DNA of 64,000 nt, taken from assembly GCF_016907255.1 (NCBI RefSeq), contig NZ_JAFBBQ010000001.1, forward strand, positions 1,612,001 through 1,676,000, read 5' to 3'. This DNA comes from Microbacterium keratanolyticum. Its GTDB lineage: Bacteria > Actinomycetota > Actinomycetes > Actinomycetales > Microbacteriaceae. Positions within the stretch are counted from its first letter, which is position 1. Every line of letters begins with the position of its first letter. Below are positions 37,407 through 45,954 of this stretch, in pieces. Both the position numbers and the translations under genes were made by a program. The notes beneath the pieces were generated by a model. That model saw only the letters and a program-made list of their open reading frames with translations. It was not told the DNA's origin and ran no database searches.

Positions 37407-38476
37407 CGACCACGGAGCGACCGATCGTCGCGCCTCGGCACGTCTTGGGTGACGAGCAGCGCGTACTCCGCACCCGCCGCGGCTGGTCGCTGCGCTATCA
37501 CCGCCGCACGGCGATCGTCGTCGGTGTGCTCGCGCTCGCTCTGGCGCTGCTCCTGGTCGCCGCTCTGATGCTCGGCGACTACGTCGTGAGTCCGGCCGCC
37601 CTGATCGACACGCTGCGAGGGCAGGCGCCCGATCGGCGGACGGAGTTCTTCGTCCTCGGGCGGCGGCTGCCGCGAGCCCTCGTCGCGATGACGGTAGGCG
37701 CGTGCCTCGCCGTCGCAGGCGCGATCTTCCAGGGGTTGACCCGCAACCCGCTCGCGAGCCCCGACGTCGTCGGCGTGAGCAGTGGCGCCGCGGTCGGCGC
37801 GGTTCTGGTCATGCTGGTGCTCGAGGGCTCTGTCGATCAGGCCGCGATCGGCGCCGCGGTCGGAGCGATCGTCGTCGCCGCTGTGATCGTCCTGCTGACC
37901 TGGCGATCCGGGTTGCACGGTGTGCAGCTCATCCTCACCGGCATCGCGCTCTCGGTGATCGCGATGGCGATCGTCGACTACGTGCTGTCACAGGTCTTCG
38001 TGGCCAGCGCGACCACGGCGCAGACCTGGCTGGTCGGCTCGCTGCAGGGCCGCAGCTGGTCGGATCTCATTCCGGCGCTCATCGCGCTCGCTCTGATCAC
38101 TCCGCTCCTCATCTGGAAGTCGGCGGATGCCCGGGTCATGGCCCTCGGCGACGGCATCGCGATCGGGCTGGGCGTGCGCACGACGCGGGCTCGCTGGCTG
38201 CTCCTGGTCGCGGCGACGCTCCTGGTCGCCGTCGCCGTCGCGACGGCGGGGCCGATCTCCTTTGTCGCGCTCGTCGCCCCGCACATCGCGCGCAGTCTGA
38301 CGAAGACGCCGAGCTTCGCCGCATCCGCGCTCGTCGGCGCGATGCTGCTTCTCGTCAGCGACCTCATCGCGCTGTATGCCTTCCCCGCGCCGCTGCCGGC
38401 AGGGGCTGTGACGATCACGGCTGGAGGAGCCTTCTTCCTCTGGCTGCTGTGGAGAGAGGGAAGAACCCGTGCCTGA
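37403..38476 (+). CDS. Siderophore ABC transporter permease (FecCD family), second
   Basis: 357-residue FecCD-type permease that should pair with the first in a heterodimeric channel. Landmarks are AIFQGLTRNPLASPDVVGVSSG and TAGPISFVALVAPHIARSLT. The N-terminal 30 residues are hydrophilic. ATG 37403 overlaps the preceding stop, and its own end overlaps the following gene by 8 bases. Confidence 0.92.
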   Translation: MTTTERPIVAPRHVLGDEQRVLRTRRGWSLRYHRRTAIVVGVLALALALLLVAALMLGDYVVSPAALIDTLRGQAPDRRTEFFVLGRRLPRALVAMTVGACLAVAGAIFQGLTRNPLASPDVVGVSSGAAVGAVLVMLVLEGSVDQAAIGAAVGAIVVAAVIVLLTWRSGLHGVQLILTGIALSVIAMAIVDYVLSQVFVASATTAQTWLVGSLQGRSWSDLIPALIALALITPLLIWKSADARVMALGDGIAIGLGVRTTRARWLLLVAATLLVAVAVATAGPISFVALVAPHIARSLTKTPSFAASALVGAMLLLVSDLIALYAFPAPLPAGAVTITAGGAFFLWLLWREGRTRA

Positions 38477-39287
38477 CAAGACCGAGGTGCGAGAGCGCGA
38501 GGAACGTGCGCCGCAGCGTCCGCAGCGCGAGGTGAGCCGGATCTTCCGGGCGGAGGTCACGGCCGTGATCGATCTGACGCCGCACCTGCGACGGCTCACG
38601 ATCCATGCTCCCGAGCTGGCGAACTACGAGACGGTCGGCCCTGACGAGTATCTGGGTCTCATCCTGCCGCGCACCGAGGCCGATCCGCTCGTGCTTCCCG
38701 ATGCCTCGAATCCCGCGGCGATTCGCGCGGCGGTCGCGGAGCTTCCGGAGGATGTGCGTCCGGATCTGCGCTGGTACACCGTCCGGGAGCACCGACCGGA
38801 GGCCTCCGAGCTCGACATCGACTTCGTCGTGCATGGCGACGAGGGACCGGGGTCGCGATTCGCGCTGCGTGCCCGCCCGGGAAGCGTGCTCGGTGTGCGC
38901 GAGTGCAGCGCGCTCTACGCATTGCCCGACGGCGCGCGCAGCCGCGTCATCATCGGCGACGAGTCGTCGCTCCCCGCGATCGCACGCATTCTGGAGACGA
39001 CACTCGACGAACCGGAGCCGTTCGTCTTCATCGAGACGGCGGATCCCCGAGACCGCATGGAACTGGCCGCGCCGGTGCAGTGGGTCGATCGCGTCGGCGA
39101 GCCCGGCATTGCACTGGAGGCCGCCGTGCGGGAGAGCGCCCTGCCTGAGGAGATCGACTACGCCTGGGTGTGCGGAGAGCGGGTCGGCGTGCAGAACATC
39201 CGGCGCCATCTGGTCGCCGATCGCGGTGTGGCGAAGAGCCGGATCACCTTCTCGGGCTATTGGCGTCTCGGTGAGATCCGCGCCTAG
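38469..39287 (+). CDS. Siderophore-interacting protein, FAD-type ferric reductase
   Basis: 272-residue cytoplasmic flavoprotein (SIP/ViuB family) that releases iron from imported siderophore by reduction. The FAD-binding beta barrel contains DLTPHLRRLTIHAPELANYE and LRWYTVREHRPEASELDIDF. The C-terminal NAD(P)-like domain has GDESSLPAIARILE and IDYAWVCGERVGVQNIRR. GTG 38469 overlaps the permease gene by 8 bases. Its stop CTAG (39284-39287) is shared with the convergent next gene. Confidence 0.9.
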   Translation: MPDKTEVREREERAPQRPQREVSRIFRAEVTAVIDLTPHLRRLTIHAPELANYETVGPDEYLGLILPRTEADPLVLPDASNPAAIRAAVAELPEDVRPDLRWYTVREHRPEASELDIDFVVHGDEGPGSRFALRARPGSVLGVRECSALYALPDGARSRVIIGDESSLPAIARILETTLDEPEPFVFIETADPRDRMELAAPVQWVDRVGEPGIALEAAVRESALPEEIDYAWVCGERVGVQNIRRHLVADRGVAKSRITFSGYWRLGEIRA

Positions 39288-39985
39288 TCCCAGTGTCCGG
39301 GGCGGGTCAGCGCACGATCGTGCACGGTGACGCCGGTCGGCGAGACCTCCGCGACAGCGTAGAGCAGGGAGAGCGTCGGATAGCCGTGCGGACGGTTGTC
39401 GCGGATGATCGCACGGTCGTCTTCGGGATTCAGTCGCGCGGAATCGCCGAGCAGTGACACCCAGGGGTGCCACCACTCCTCATCCGTCGTCGATGCGTCG
39501 GCGCGTGCGGCGAACTCCGGAAGCCAGCGCGCGATGCGGGGCGTCTCCGGGTCGTCGAGGTCGTCGTGCGCGATCATGTGCACACCCGCGTCGATCGGCA
39601 TCTCGCGCAGGTCGACGCCATCCCACGAGAGGACCCGAGCGCCATCGGCCCAGACCTCCAGCAGGTTGAACCCGTGCATCCGCTGGGGCCCCTCGGGCGA
39701 ACGCCCCGCCACGGACTCGAGCGCGAGCGAACCGCGCGAGAGCGTCTCGGTGTCGGCGAGCTCCAGGACATCGGCGCGGTTCAGCAGCACCGCGAGCCGA
39801 CCGGAGTTCGGGTCGGCGGCCAGCCACGCGCCCCCGGCCCGGCGGTCGTGCACGCCGATGACACCGGGATAGGTCTCGGGCCACCACTCGCCGAGGGGGT
39901 CCCATGCGCGCTGCGGGTCTTCATCCCGCACCGCCAGCAGACGGGACGAGCCGTCATGAGCGACATCGATCATCACTGTGCACAC
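39284..39985 (-). CDS. NRDE/TANGO2-family protein
   Basis: 233 residues. The family starts with a Met-Cys pair, here MCTV. Cys2 becomes N-terminal after Met removal and is the presumed catalytic (Ntn-hydrolase-like) residue. LLAVRDEDPQRAWDP carries the family's RDE portion, followed by WWPETYPGVIGVHDRRAGGAWLAADP. GTG 39985 was chosen because it gives the Cys2 N-terminus; a -10 box TAGACT (minus strand, 39998-39993) lies 7 bases upstream. It shares a CTAG stop overlap with the SIP gene. Function in bacteria unknown. Confidence 0.8.
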   Translation of the reverse strand: MCTVMIDVAHDGSSRLLAVRDEDPQRAWDPLGEWWPETYPGVIGVHDRRAGGAWLAADPNSGRLAVLLNRADVLELADTETLSRGSLALESVAGRSPEGPQRMHGFNLLEVWADGARVLSWDGVDLREMPIDAGVHMIAHDDLDDPETPRIARWLPEFAARADASTTDEEWWHPWVSLLGDSARLNPEDDRAIIRDNRPHGYPTLSLLYAVAEVSPTGVTVHDRALTRPGHWD

Positions 39986-40073
39986 GTTCTCGAGTCTAGG
40001 CACCGTAGTGACAGCACGTCCCCGCCCCGAGAATCGAGGGGTCGGTCTCTGATCTGTGACAGGGTGGGGAGCT

Positions 40074-41144
40074 ATGCACGATGGCGTCGAAGAACAGCTT
40101 GCGATACTCGCTGACGAGATCGGGGCGCCGCTGGTGCTGCTGGACGCCGAGTACTCGGTCGTCGCGTTCACCCCGCACAGTGTCGACGCCGACCCCTCGC
40201 GTGCGGGTGTGATCCTGCGCGGCTCGCCCCGCGAGTCGGTGCGGCAGGGATTGGATGCTGCAGGAGTGCGTGAGGCGCGCGGGCCGGTGCAGACCCCCGC
40301 GGTGCCGGGGGTCCCGTTGCGGATCCTGCTCCCGTTGCGCGTCGACGACGTGCTGATGGGCTTCGTCAGCTGGCTCGATGAGAACGATGACGCACAGGTG
40401 CGTCGCACCGAGGGCAGCCCCCGCGTGCACGCGATCGCTCAGCTGCTGCACGCGCGCGCGAGCGCCGATGATCGCTCAGACCTGGTGCGTCGTCTGATCG
40501 CCGGGCAGGTCTCGGTCAGCGAGCTGCAGGACGACGGTCTGGCGGCGGATGTGCCCTCTCGGGCGATCTCCGTGCGCGCAGATGGCACGGTTCCCGCTGT
40601 CGCGGAAGGTCTGCTTCCCGGGGCACTCGCTGCGCAGGTCGGCGGGGTGCTGGCGTTCATCGTCGCCGAAGATCTTCCCCTTGATGCCCTGCGCGAGCAC
40701 CCGGGAATCGCGGTGGGCGTCGGCCCCGCGCTGCCCCTGGCGGAGGCGGCGATGTCGTGGCGGCAGGCGGTGCTGGCGTCGCGGATCGCGTCCCGCGGTG
40801 ACACCGAGCACGGCAGCTTCGTGCGCTGGGATGACCTGGGCGTCGAGCGCCTGCTTGCGCGCATCCCGCTGGAACTCGTGCGGCACGAGGATCTGCCGAA
40901 GAGCGTGCGGATGCTGCTCGCCGACAGTCGTGGGCTCGACCTCGCTGACACGCTTCTCGCGTTCCTCGATCGCGGGGGCGACGCGGCGGCGGTGGCCGCC
41001 TCACGTGGGATCGCGCGCAGCACGGTCTATCACCGGCTCGAGCGGGCCAGTGCGGTGTCGGGTGTCCGCCTCGATGACGGCTCGGCACGCCTGGACCTGC
41101 ATGCCGGTCTGCGCATCGCGCAGTTCGCGGGCCTGCTCGACTGA
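40074..41144 (+). CDS. PucR/CdaR-type transcriptional regulator
   Basis: 356-residue regulator: a sensory N-terminal half (GAF-like; LLDAEYSVVAFTPHSVDADP, LPLRVDDVLMGFVSWLDEND) and a C-terminal PucR helix-turn-helix. In the latter, LLAFLDRGGDAAAVAASRGI is followed by ARSTVYHRLERA. Family members respond to purine or sugar-acid metabolites, but the ligand here is unknown. ATG 40074 follows GTGGGGAGCT. It precedes the APH gene and, beyond it, the P450 module, which it could regulate. Confidence 0.82.
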   Translation: MHDGVEEQLAILADEIGAPLVLLDAEYSVVAFTPHSVDADPSRAGVILRGSPRESVRQGLDAAGVREARGPVQTPAVPGVPLRILLPLRVDDVLMGFVSWLDENDDAQVRRTEGSPRVHAIAQLLHARASADDRSDLVRRLIAGQVSVSELQDDGLAADVPSRAISVRADGTVPAVAEGLLPGALAAQVGGVLAFIVAEDLPLDALREHPGIAVGVGPALPLAEAAMSWRQAVLASRIASRGDTEHGSFVRWDDLGVERLLARIPLELVRHEDLPKSVRMLLADSRGLDLADTLLAFLDRGGDAAAVAASRGIARSTVYHRLERASAVSGVRLDDGSARLDLHAGLRIAQFAGLLD

Positions 41145-41153
41145 GGAGTCGAC

Positions 41154-42077
41154 CTACGCCCCGAAGGTGCGGAGCGCGTCATCCACCGTCTTCGCGGGGC
41201 CGCTGATGGCGCGGCGCCCGTCTTCGATGTCCCACAGCGTGTTCTGCAGCAGGCGGGCGAGTGTCCAGGCGGCCGCACGGTCACGGTCGAGCGCGAGCAT
41301 CTCCGTGAGGATGTCGAAGCGGCGCCGCACGATGCGGGGCGCGTCGGCGTCGCCGCCATCCGCGCTCCACCCGCTGTCCAGGGCAGGCCAGAGATCGAAC
41401 CCGGCGTCGCCAACGAGGGGCTCCGGATCGATCGCCAGCCAGGGCTCGCGGTCTGCGGCGAGGACATTGCCGTAGTGCAGATCCCAGTGCAGGAGGTGAG
41501 TGCCGGGCTCGCTCTCGACCTCGGCGATCCTGCGTACCCATCGATCGATCCGAGACTGATCCTCGCTGTCGAGAAGACGCATCGCCGAAGGCGTGCCGTC
41601 GATCATCTCCGCAAGGATCGCCGCGAGGGTGGGGAGACCATCGGGGGTTGGAACGCCGTGCAGCTGCGTCAGGAGGTCACCGACGATGCGGATCGCGACG
41701 TCATCGTCGTCGATGGTTTCGAGGCTGCGATCGCCGTGGAGGCGCTCCAGCAGCATTCCACCCTGCTCGGTGTCGCTGTCGAGAAGTCGAACCGCTCCGC
41801 GGCCGTCCCATCGGGCGAGGCCGAGAATGGCTGCCCGGGTCTCTGGGCTCGGAGCCTGCAGCTTCAGCGCGGCCTGCGTCCCGTCGGAACGGCGCACGGG
41901 CACGAGGATCCCCGCCTCACCCGAACGGATCGCTCCGTCTGGTCGAAGATCCCACCGCCGCGCGAGACCGTGGGCGATCGACGGCAGCGCGCTCACCCAG
42001 GTGTGGCGTGCGTCATCCCCGTCCTCGAACTTGCGGAGGATCTCCGCAGGAATGAGGATCTGCTGCTCTTCGCCCAT
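41154..42077 (-). CDS. APH(6)-like aminoglycoside/hydroxyurea phosphotransferase family protein
   Basis: 307 residues resembling the APH(6)/hydroxyurea kinase group. LHWDLHYGNVL contains the catalytic loop (HxDxxxxN, Asp near 207), WLAIDPEPLVGDAGFDLWPAL the metal-binding segment, and EAGILVPVRRSDGTQAALKL the glycine-lysine region. It could inactivate streptomycin-type antibiotics, or be a housekeeping kinase of the same fold; resistance is not demonstrated. ATG 42077 was chosen; the frame extends to 42221 through non-conserved sequence. It lies alone between the PucR gene and the P450 module, on the other strand. Confidence 0.8.
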   Translation of the reverse strand: MGEEQQILIPAEILRKFEDGDDARHTWVSALPSIAHGLARRWDLRPDGAIRSGEAGILVPVRRSDGTQAALKLQAPSPETRAAILGLARWDGRGAVRLLDSDTEQGGMLLERLHGDRSLETIDDDDVAIRIVGDLLTQLHGVPTPDGLPTLAAILAEMIDGTPSAMRLLDSEDQSRIDRWVRRIAEVESEPGTHLLHWDLHYGNVLAADREPWLAIDPEPLVGDAGFDLWPALDSGWSADGGDADAPRIVRRRFDILTEMLALDRDRAAAWTLARLLQNTLWDIEDGRRAISGPAKTVDDALRTFGA

Positions 42078-42150
42078 GCCCAACAGTTCACCACGGCCCG
42101 CGAGGCCTCGGCCGAGTGAGACGCCAATCCGATCAGGCCCGATCGTATTG

Positions 42151-42163
42151 CGACACGGTGTCG
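42151..42163. promoter_or_regulatory. Operator-like inverted repeat CGACAC-G-GTGTCG
   Basis: A perfect 6-1-6 inverted repeat lies upstream of the ferredoxin gene in the divergent spacer 42078-42277. That spacer also contains a possible -10 (TAGGCT, near 42223) for the P450 operon. It is a candidate binding site for a TetR- or PucR-like regulator. Confidence 0.4.
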
Positions 42164-42277
42164 GATACAAGCAAGGGGATGTTGGACTGAGGTCCGATGA
42201 GTCGCCGCCCTCCTCGTTCATAGGCTGACGGCACGACGGTGAGCCCGTCGCATCCGTTCACCGACGAAAGGCTGATC

Positions 42278-42505
42278 ATGGGCTCCGACATCGAGGTCTT
42301 CCCTCTCACGATCGACCAGACCCGCTGTGAGGCCTACGGCTTCTGCACCGAGGCGGCGCCGGCGCTGCTCGAACTCGACGATGAGGGCTATCTGCACGCT
42401 CTTGCGCATCCGGTGACCGCACAGGCGATCGCAGATGCGGAGGCCGCCGTGCGCGTCTGCCCCGTCGCCGCTCTGCGCCTCGAAGCCGTGGCCGTCGCGG
42501 AATGA
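42278..42505 (+). CDS. Small 3Fe-4S ferredoxin, P450 redox partner
   Basis: 75-residue ferredoxin. The single cluster motif is C-x5-C (RCEAYGFCTE) with the distal CP (VRVCPVAALR), as in the 3Fe-4S ferredoxins that feed bacterial P450s. ATG 42278 was chosen; the frame extends to 42239. It is the first gene of a four-gene module and overlaps the reductase gene by 4 bases (ATGA, 42502-42505). Confidence 0.87.
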   Translation: MGSDIEVFPLTIDQTRCEAYGFCTEAAPALLELDDEGYLHALAHPVTAQAIADAEAAVRVCPVAALRLEAVAVAE

Positions 42506-43638
42506 CCATGGAGCACATCCTCATCGTGGGCGCGGGCATTGCAGCGGTCACGGCCGCTGACGCCCTGCGTCGAGCCGGTCATACCGGGCGCATCACCGTT
42601 GTCGGCGACGAGCCGCACGCGCCGTATTCGCGACCGCCCCTCTCGAAGGGCGTGCTCAAAAAGACCGAGACGCTCGACTCCGTCACTCTCCCTGCGCTGC
42701 CCGCGGATGTCGAGCTGCTCCGAGGAACACCCGCCGTCGCCCTCGATCGCGACGCGCGGACCGTGCGTCTCGCCGACGGACAGTCGCTCCCCTATGACGG
42801 CCTCGTGATCGCCACGGGGGCACGGGCACGCACACTGCGTGCGGATGGTGCCGGGGAGACTGTGCTTCGCGGCATCGATGACGCGCTCGCGCTCGAAGCC
42901 CGCTGGGCACATGCCCGCTCTGTGCTCGTGATCGGCGGCGGATTCCTCGGCATGGAGGTCGCGTCGACCGCCCGGCACCTCGGTCTTGACGTCACCGTGA
43001 TCGATCTCGTTCCGCACCTCGTCCGGCAGTTCGGCACCTACCTCACCGAGCGGATGACGGCGGCCGCCGAAGCATCCGGAGTCTCCCTCGTGGTCGCTCC
43101 CGAGGGCATCGAGCTCATTGGCGACGACGTCGTGCAGGGGGTGCGCACCGTCGGTGGGGCGACGCGCGCCGCCGACGTCGTCGTCAGTGCTGTCGGCGAC
43201 CTGCCGAACGTGGAATGGCTTGCGTCTGCGGGGCTCGCGGATCCGCGTGGTCTTCTCGTCGACAGCCGCTGCAGAATCGCCCCCGACATCGTTGCGATCG
43301 GCGACGTCGCGCGGACCGGGGAACGTCGCACCCCGCACTGGGGTGCCGCGATCGATCAGGCGCGGGTCGCGGCGGTAGCACTGCTCCACGGCGACGAAGC
43401 GGCGGAGTACGTTCCGGCGCCGTACTTCTGGACGGAGCAGTGGGGGCTCGACCTCAAGATCTGCGGGGAGATTCCGATTGATGTCGAGCCGGAGGTCATC
43501 GCCGGGTCCTGGCACGAGAACTCGCTTCTGCTGCAGTACAGCGTCGATGGGGTGCCGGTCGCCGCGGCATCCGTGAACCGACGCTTCCCCATCACGAAGC
43601 TGCGCGCCCTCGCGCAGCCCGCTCTCGTCGCTTCCTGA
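42502..43638 (+). CDS. FAD/NAD-dependent ferredoxin reductase
   Basis: 378 residues, FAD and NAD(P)H binding folds. GAGIAAVTAADALRRAGH is the FAD loop, VLVIGGGFLGMEVASTARH the NAD loop, and VAIGDVARTG the FAD-linked motif. It transfers electrons from NAD(P)H to the ferredoxin for the P450. Its start overlaps the ferredoxin stop. C-terminal family domain from about 300 includes WTEQWGLDLKICGE. Confidence 0.93.
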   Translation: MTMEHILIVGAGIAAVTAADALRRAGHTGRITVVGDEPHAPYSRPPLSKGVLKKTETLDSVTLPALPADVELLRGTPAVALDRDARTVRLADGQSLPYDGLVIATGARARTLRADGAGETVLRGIDDALALEARWAHARSVLVIGGGFLGMEVASTARHLGLDVTVIDLVPHLVRQFGTYLTERMTAAAEASGVSLVVAPEGIELIGDDVVQGVRTVGGATRAADVVVSAVGDLPNVEWLASAGLADPRGLLVDSRCRIAPDIVAIGDVARTGERRTPHWGAAIDQARVAAVALLHGDEAAEYVPAPYFWTEQWGLDLKICGEIPIDVEPEVIAGSWHENSLLLQYSVDGVPVAAASVNRRFPITKLRALAQPALVAS

Positions 43639-43654
43639 CGTTCGAAGGAGAACC

Positions 43655-44701
43655 ATGCGCGCTGCGCTGCTGGAGGAACCCGGACGGGTCGTCGTCGCCG
43701 ACGTGCCTGAACCTGTCATCGTCGACCCGCGCGACGTCATCGTCGACATCCGCTTCGCCGGGGTCTGTGGGTCGGATCTGTGGCCGTACCGCGGTCTCGT
43801 GGCGAAGACGCCCGGGTCGACGAGCGGACACGAGTTCCTCGGGGTCGTGCGCGCGCTCGGCGCGGAGGTCCGCGGGCTCGCCGTCGGCGACGCGGTGATC
43901 GCGCCTTTCCTGTTCTCGGACGGCGACTGCGAGGCCTGCGACCGCGGTCTCACCTCGCTGTGCGCGCGGGGTGGGATGTGGGGGAAGGATGCCGGTGGCG
44001 GGCAGGCCGAGCGCATCCGCGTGCCCTTCGGCGACGCGACCCTCGTGCGACTCCCGTGGGCTGCCGACGAGCTCGACGGAGCTCTGGCACGGGCACTCAT
44101 GCCCGTGACGGATGTCTTCGCGACCGGCACACACGGCGCGACTCTCGCCGAGATCGCAGACGGTGACGCGGTCGTCGTGATCGGTGACGGTGCGGTCGGC
44201 ATCTCGGCGGGAATCGCTGCACGCCGCCAGGGCGCCGGCAGCGTGCTCGTCGTCGGTGAGAATCCGGCGCGGCTCGCCGTGGCATCCGACTATGGGCTTG
44301 ACGTTCTTCTCACGCATCGGGGAGATGACGCCGTGGGCAGCGTGCTCGCATCGACCGGTGCTCGTCGCCCCGATCGTGTGATCGAGTGCGTGGGGGTGGA
44401 GGAATCCTTCGCCTCTGGGTTGGAGCTCGTCCGGGACGGCGGACGGATGAGTTTCGTCGGCGTGCCGCACGGTGTGACACCGATCGCGCCGATGCGGCTG
44501 TTCGCCCGACAGATCTCGCTCGTCGGGGGAGTGGCGCCCGCGCGGCACTACCTGCCAGGCCTCGTGGAAGAGGTGCGGTCCCGGGTTCTCGACCTCGCGC
44601 CTCTCGTCGAGGCCGAGTACGCGCTCAGTGAGGTCGCGGATGCGTACGCGGCGATGGACAGCGGGGAGGCCCTCAAGGTCATCCTCGACGTAAGCAGATG
44701 A
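43655..44701 (+). CDS. Zinc-dependent alcohol dehydrogenase
   Basis: 348-residue MDR dehydrogenase. Catalytic zinc ligands lie in FAGVCGSDLWPYRG and GHEFLGVV. The structural-zinc loop is DCEACDRGLTSLC, and the NAD loop is VVVIGDGAVGISAGIAARRQ. It probably oxidises the alcohol made by the neighbouring P450, as CamD does in camphor degradation. ATG 43655 follows CGAAGGAGAACC. The P450 start overlaps its stop (ATGA, 44698-44701). Confidence 0.9.
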   Translation: MRAALLEEPGRVVVADVPEPVIVDPRDVIVDIRFAGVCGSDLWPYRGLVAKTPGSTSGHEFLGVVRALGAEVRGLAVGDAVIAPFLFSDGDCEACDRGLTSLCARGGMWGKDAGGGQAERIRVPFGDATLVRLPWAADELDGALARALMPVTDVFATGTHGATLAEIADGDAVVVIGDGAVGISAGIAARRQGAGSVLVVGENPARLAVASDYGLDVLLTHRGDDAVGSVLASTGARRPDRVIECVGVEESFASGLELVRDGGRMSFVGVPHGVTPIAPMRLFARQISLVGGVAPARHYLPGLVEEVRSRVLDLAPLVEAEYALSEVADAYAAMDSGEALKVILDVSR

Positions 44702-45882
44702 AAGAGCAGACCATGACCCATCCGACACTCGACATCGACCTCTTCACGGACGAGGCCCTCGCCGAGCCCTTCGAGGGATATCGGCAGATCCGCGAGGCGG
44801 GACCCGCCGTGTTCCTCGAACGCTACGGTGTCTGGGCGATCGGGCGCTACGAGCCGTTGCGCGCGGCGCTCGCCGACTGGGAGACCTTCTCCTCGGCGCA
44901 GGGGATCGGCCTGAGCCAGGCGTCGAACCGCACGACCAAGGGGCTCATCATCGCGACGGATCCGCCCGAGCATGACCGGCTGCGCGGCGTGCTGGCCGAC
45001 AAGCTCTCACCGCGGGCGCTGCGGGGGATGGGCGGATGGATCCGCGAACAGGCCGAGGCACACGTGGAGCGCGTGCTGGCGCAGGGCGGGTTCGACGCCG
45101 TGACTGCCCTCGCTGCCCCCTTCCCTGTGCAGATCGTCCTCGACCTCGTGGGTCTCCCGCAGGAGATGCGACCGAAAGTGCTCGGCTGGGCGGAAGCCGC
45201 ATTCAACGCGGGCGGACCGCCCGTGCCGCGGACGTTCGAGGCGCAGCCGCTGCTGGAGGAGCAGTTCGCGATGCTTGCCGAGATCGACTCCGACGCGCTC
45301 GCCGAGGGCAGCTTCGGCCGGGCGATCTACGATGCCGCGGCGGAGGGCAAGATCGACCGCGACTCGTGCGTACCCCTCATGTCGGCCTACGTCACGGCGG
45401 GGCTCGACACCACGATCAATGCGGTGAGCGCAGCGATCCAGCTCTTCGCGGAGCATCCGGAGCAGTGGGATGCGATCCGTGCCGACCAGTCACTGATGGG
45501 CGGAGCATTCAACGAGATCGTGCGGCACCAGTCGCCGGTGTCGTGGTTCAGCCGTGTGACGACGCGGGATGCGGATGTCGACGGGGTCGTGATCCCCGCC
45601 GGCTCGCGCGTCATGATGATGTACGCCTCGGGCAACCGTGACGAGCGCAAGTGGGACGATCCGGAGCGCTTCGACGTGCACCGCAACCCGGTCGACCACC
45701 TCGCGTTCGGATATGCCGTGCACGGCTGTGCGGGACAGGGCCTCGCCCGGCTGGAGGCCATCTCTCTGCTGCAGGCGCTGAGCACCCGGGTCGCGCGCTT
45801 CGAGATCGGCACTCCGGTGCCGCGGCTGAACAACCGCATCCGCGGGCTCGCCTCGTTGCCGACGGTGGCTGTTCGCGCCTAA
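44698..45882 (+). CDS. Bacterial cytochrome P450 (CYP)
   Basis: 394-residue class I P450. The I-helix oxygen-activating motif is AGLDTT, the K-helix ExxR is in FNEIVRHQSP, and the heme loop FGYAVHGCAG has the axial Cys at about 344. Hydroxylates an unknown substrate using electrons from the ferredoxin/reductase encoded just upstream. ATG 44698 overlaps the dehydrogenase stop; ATG 44713 is an alternative. A 19-bp terminator follows. Confidence 0.94.
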   Translation: MKEQTMTHPTLDIDLFTDEALAEPFEGYRQIREAGPAVFLERYGVWAIGRYEPLRAALADWETFSSAQGIGLSQASNRTTKGLIIATDPPEHDRLRGVLADKLSPRALRGMGGWIREQAEAHVERVLAQGGFDAVTALAAPFPVQIVLDLVGLPQEMRPKVLGWAEAAFNAGGPPVPRTFEAQPLLEEQFAMLAEIDSDALAEGSFGRAIYDAAAEGKIDRDSCVPLMSAYVTAGLDTTINAVSAAIQLFAEHPEQWDAIRADQSLMGGAFNEIVRHQSPVSWFSRVTTRDADVDGVVIPAGSRVMMMYASGNRDERKWDDPERFDVHRNPVDHLAFGYAVHGCAGQGLARLEAISLLQALSTRVARFEIGTPVPRLNNRIRGLASLPTVAVRA

Positions 45883-45891
45883 CTGACGTTG

Positions 45892-45944
45892 AAGGAGCGA
45901 TGTTCACCCTGATCTCGATGATTCGAGGGTGAACATCGCTCCTT
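45892..45944. terminator. 19-bp perfect stem-loop terminator
   Basis: Arms 45892-45910 and 45926-45944 are exact complements with a 15-base loop. It lies between convergent P450 (+) and lamin-tail (-) genes. Confidence 0.87.
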
Positions 45945-45954
45945 GAGCGGTGCG

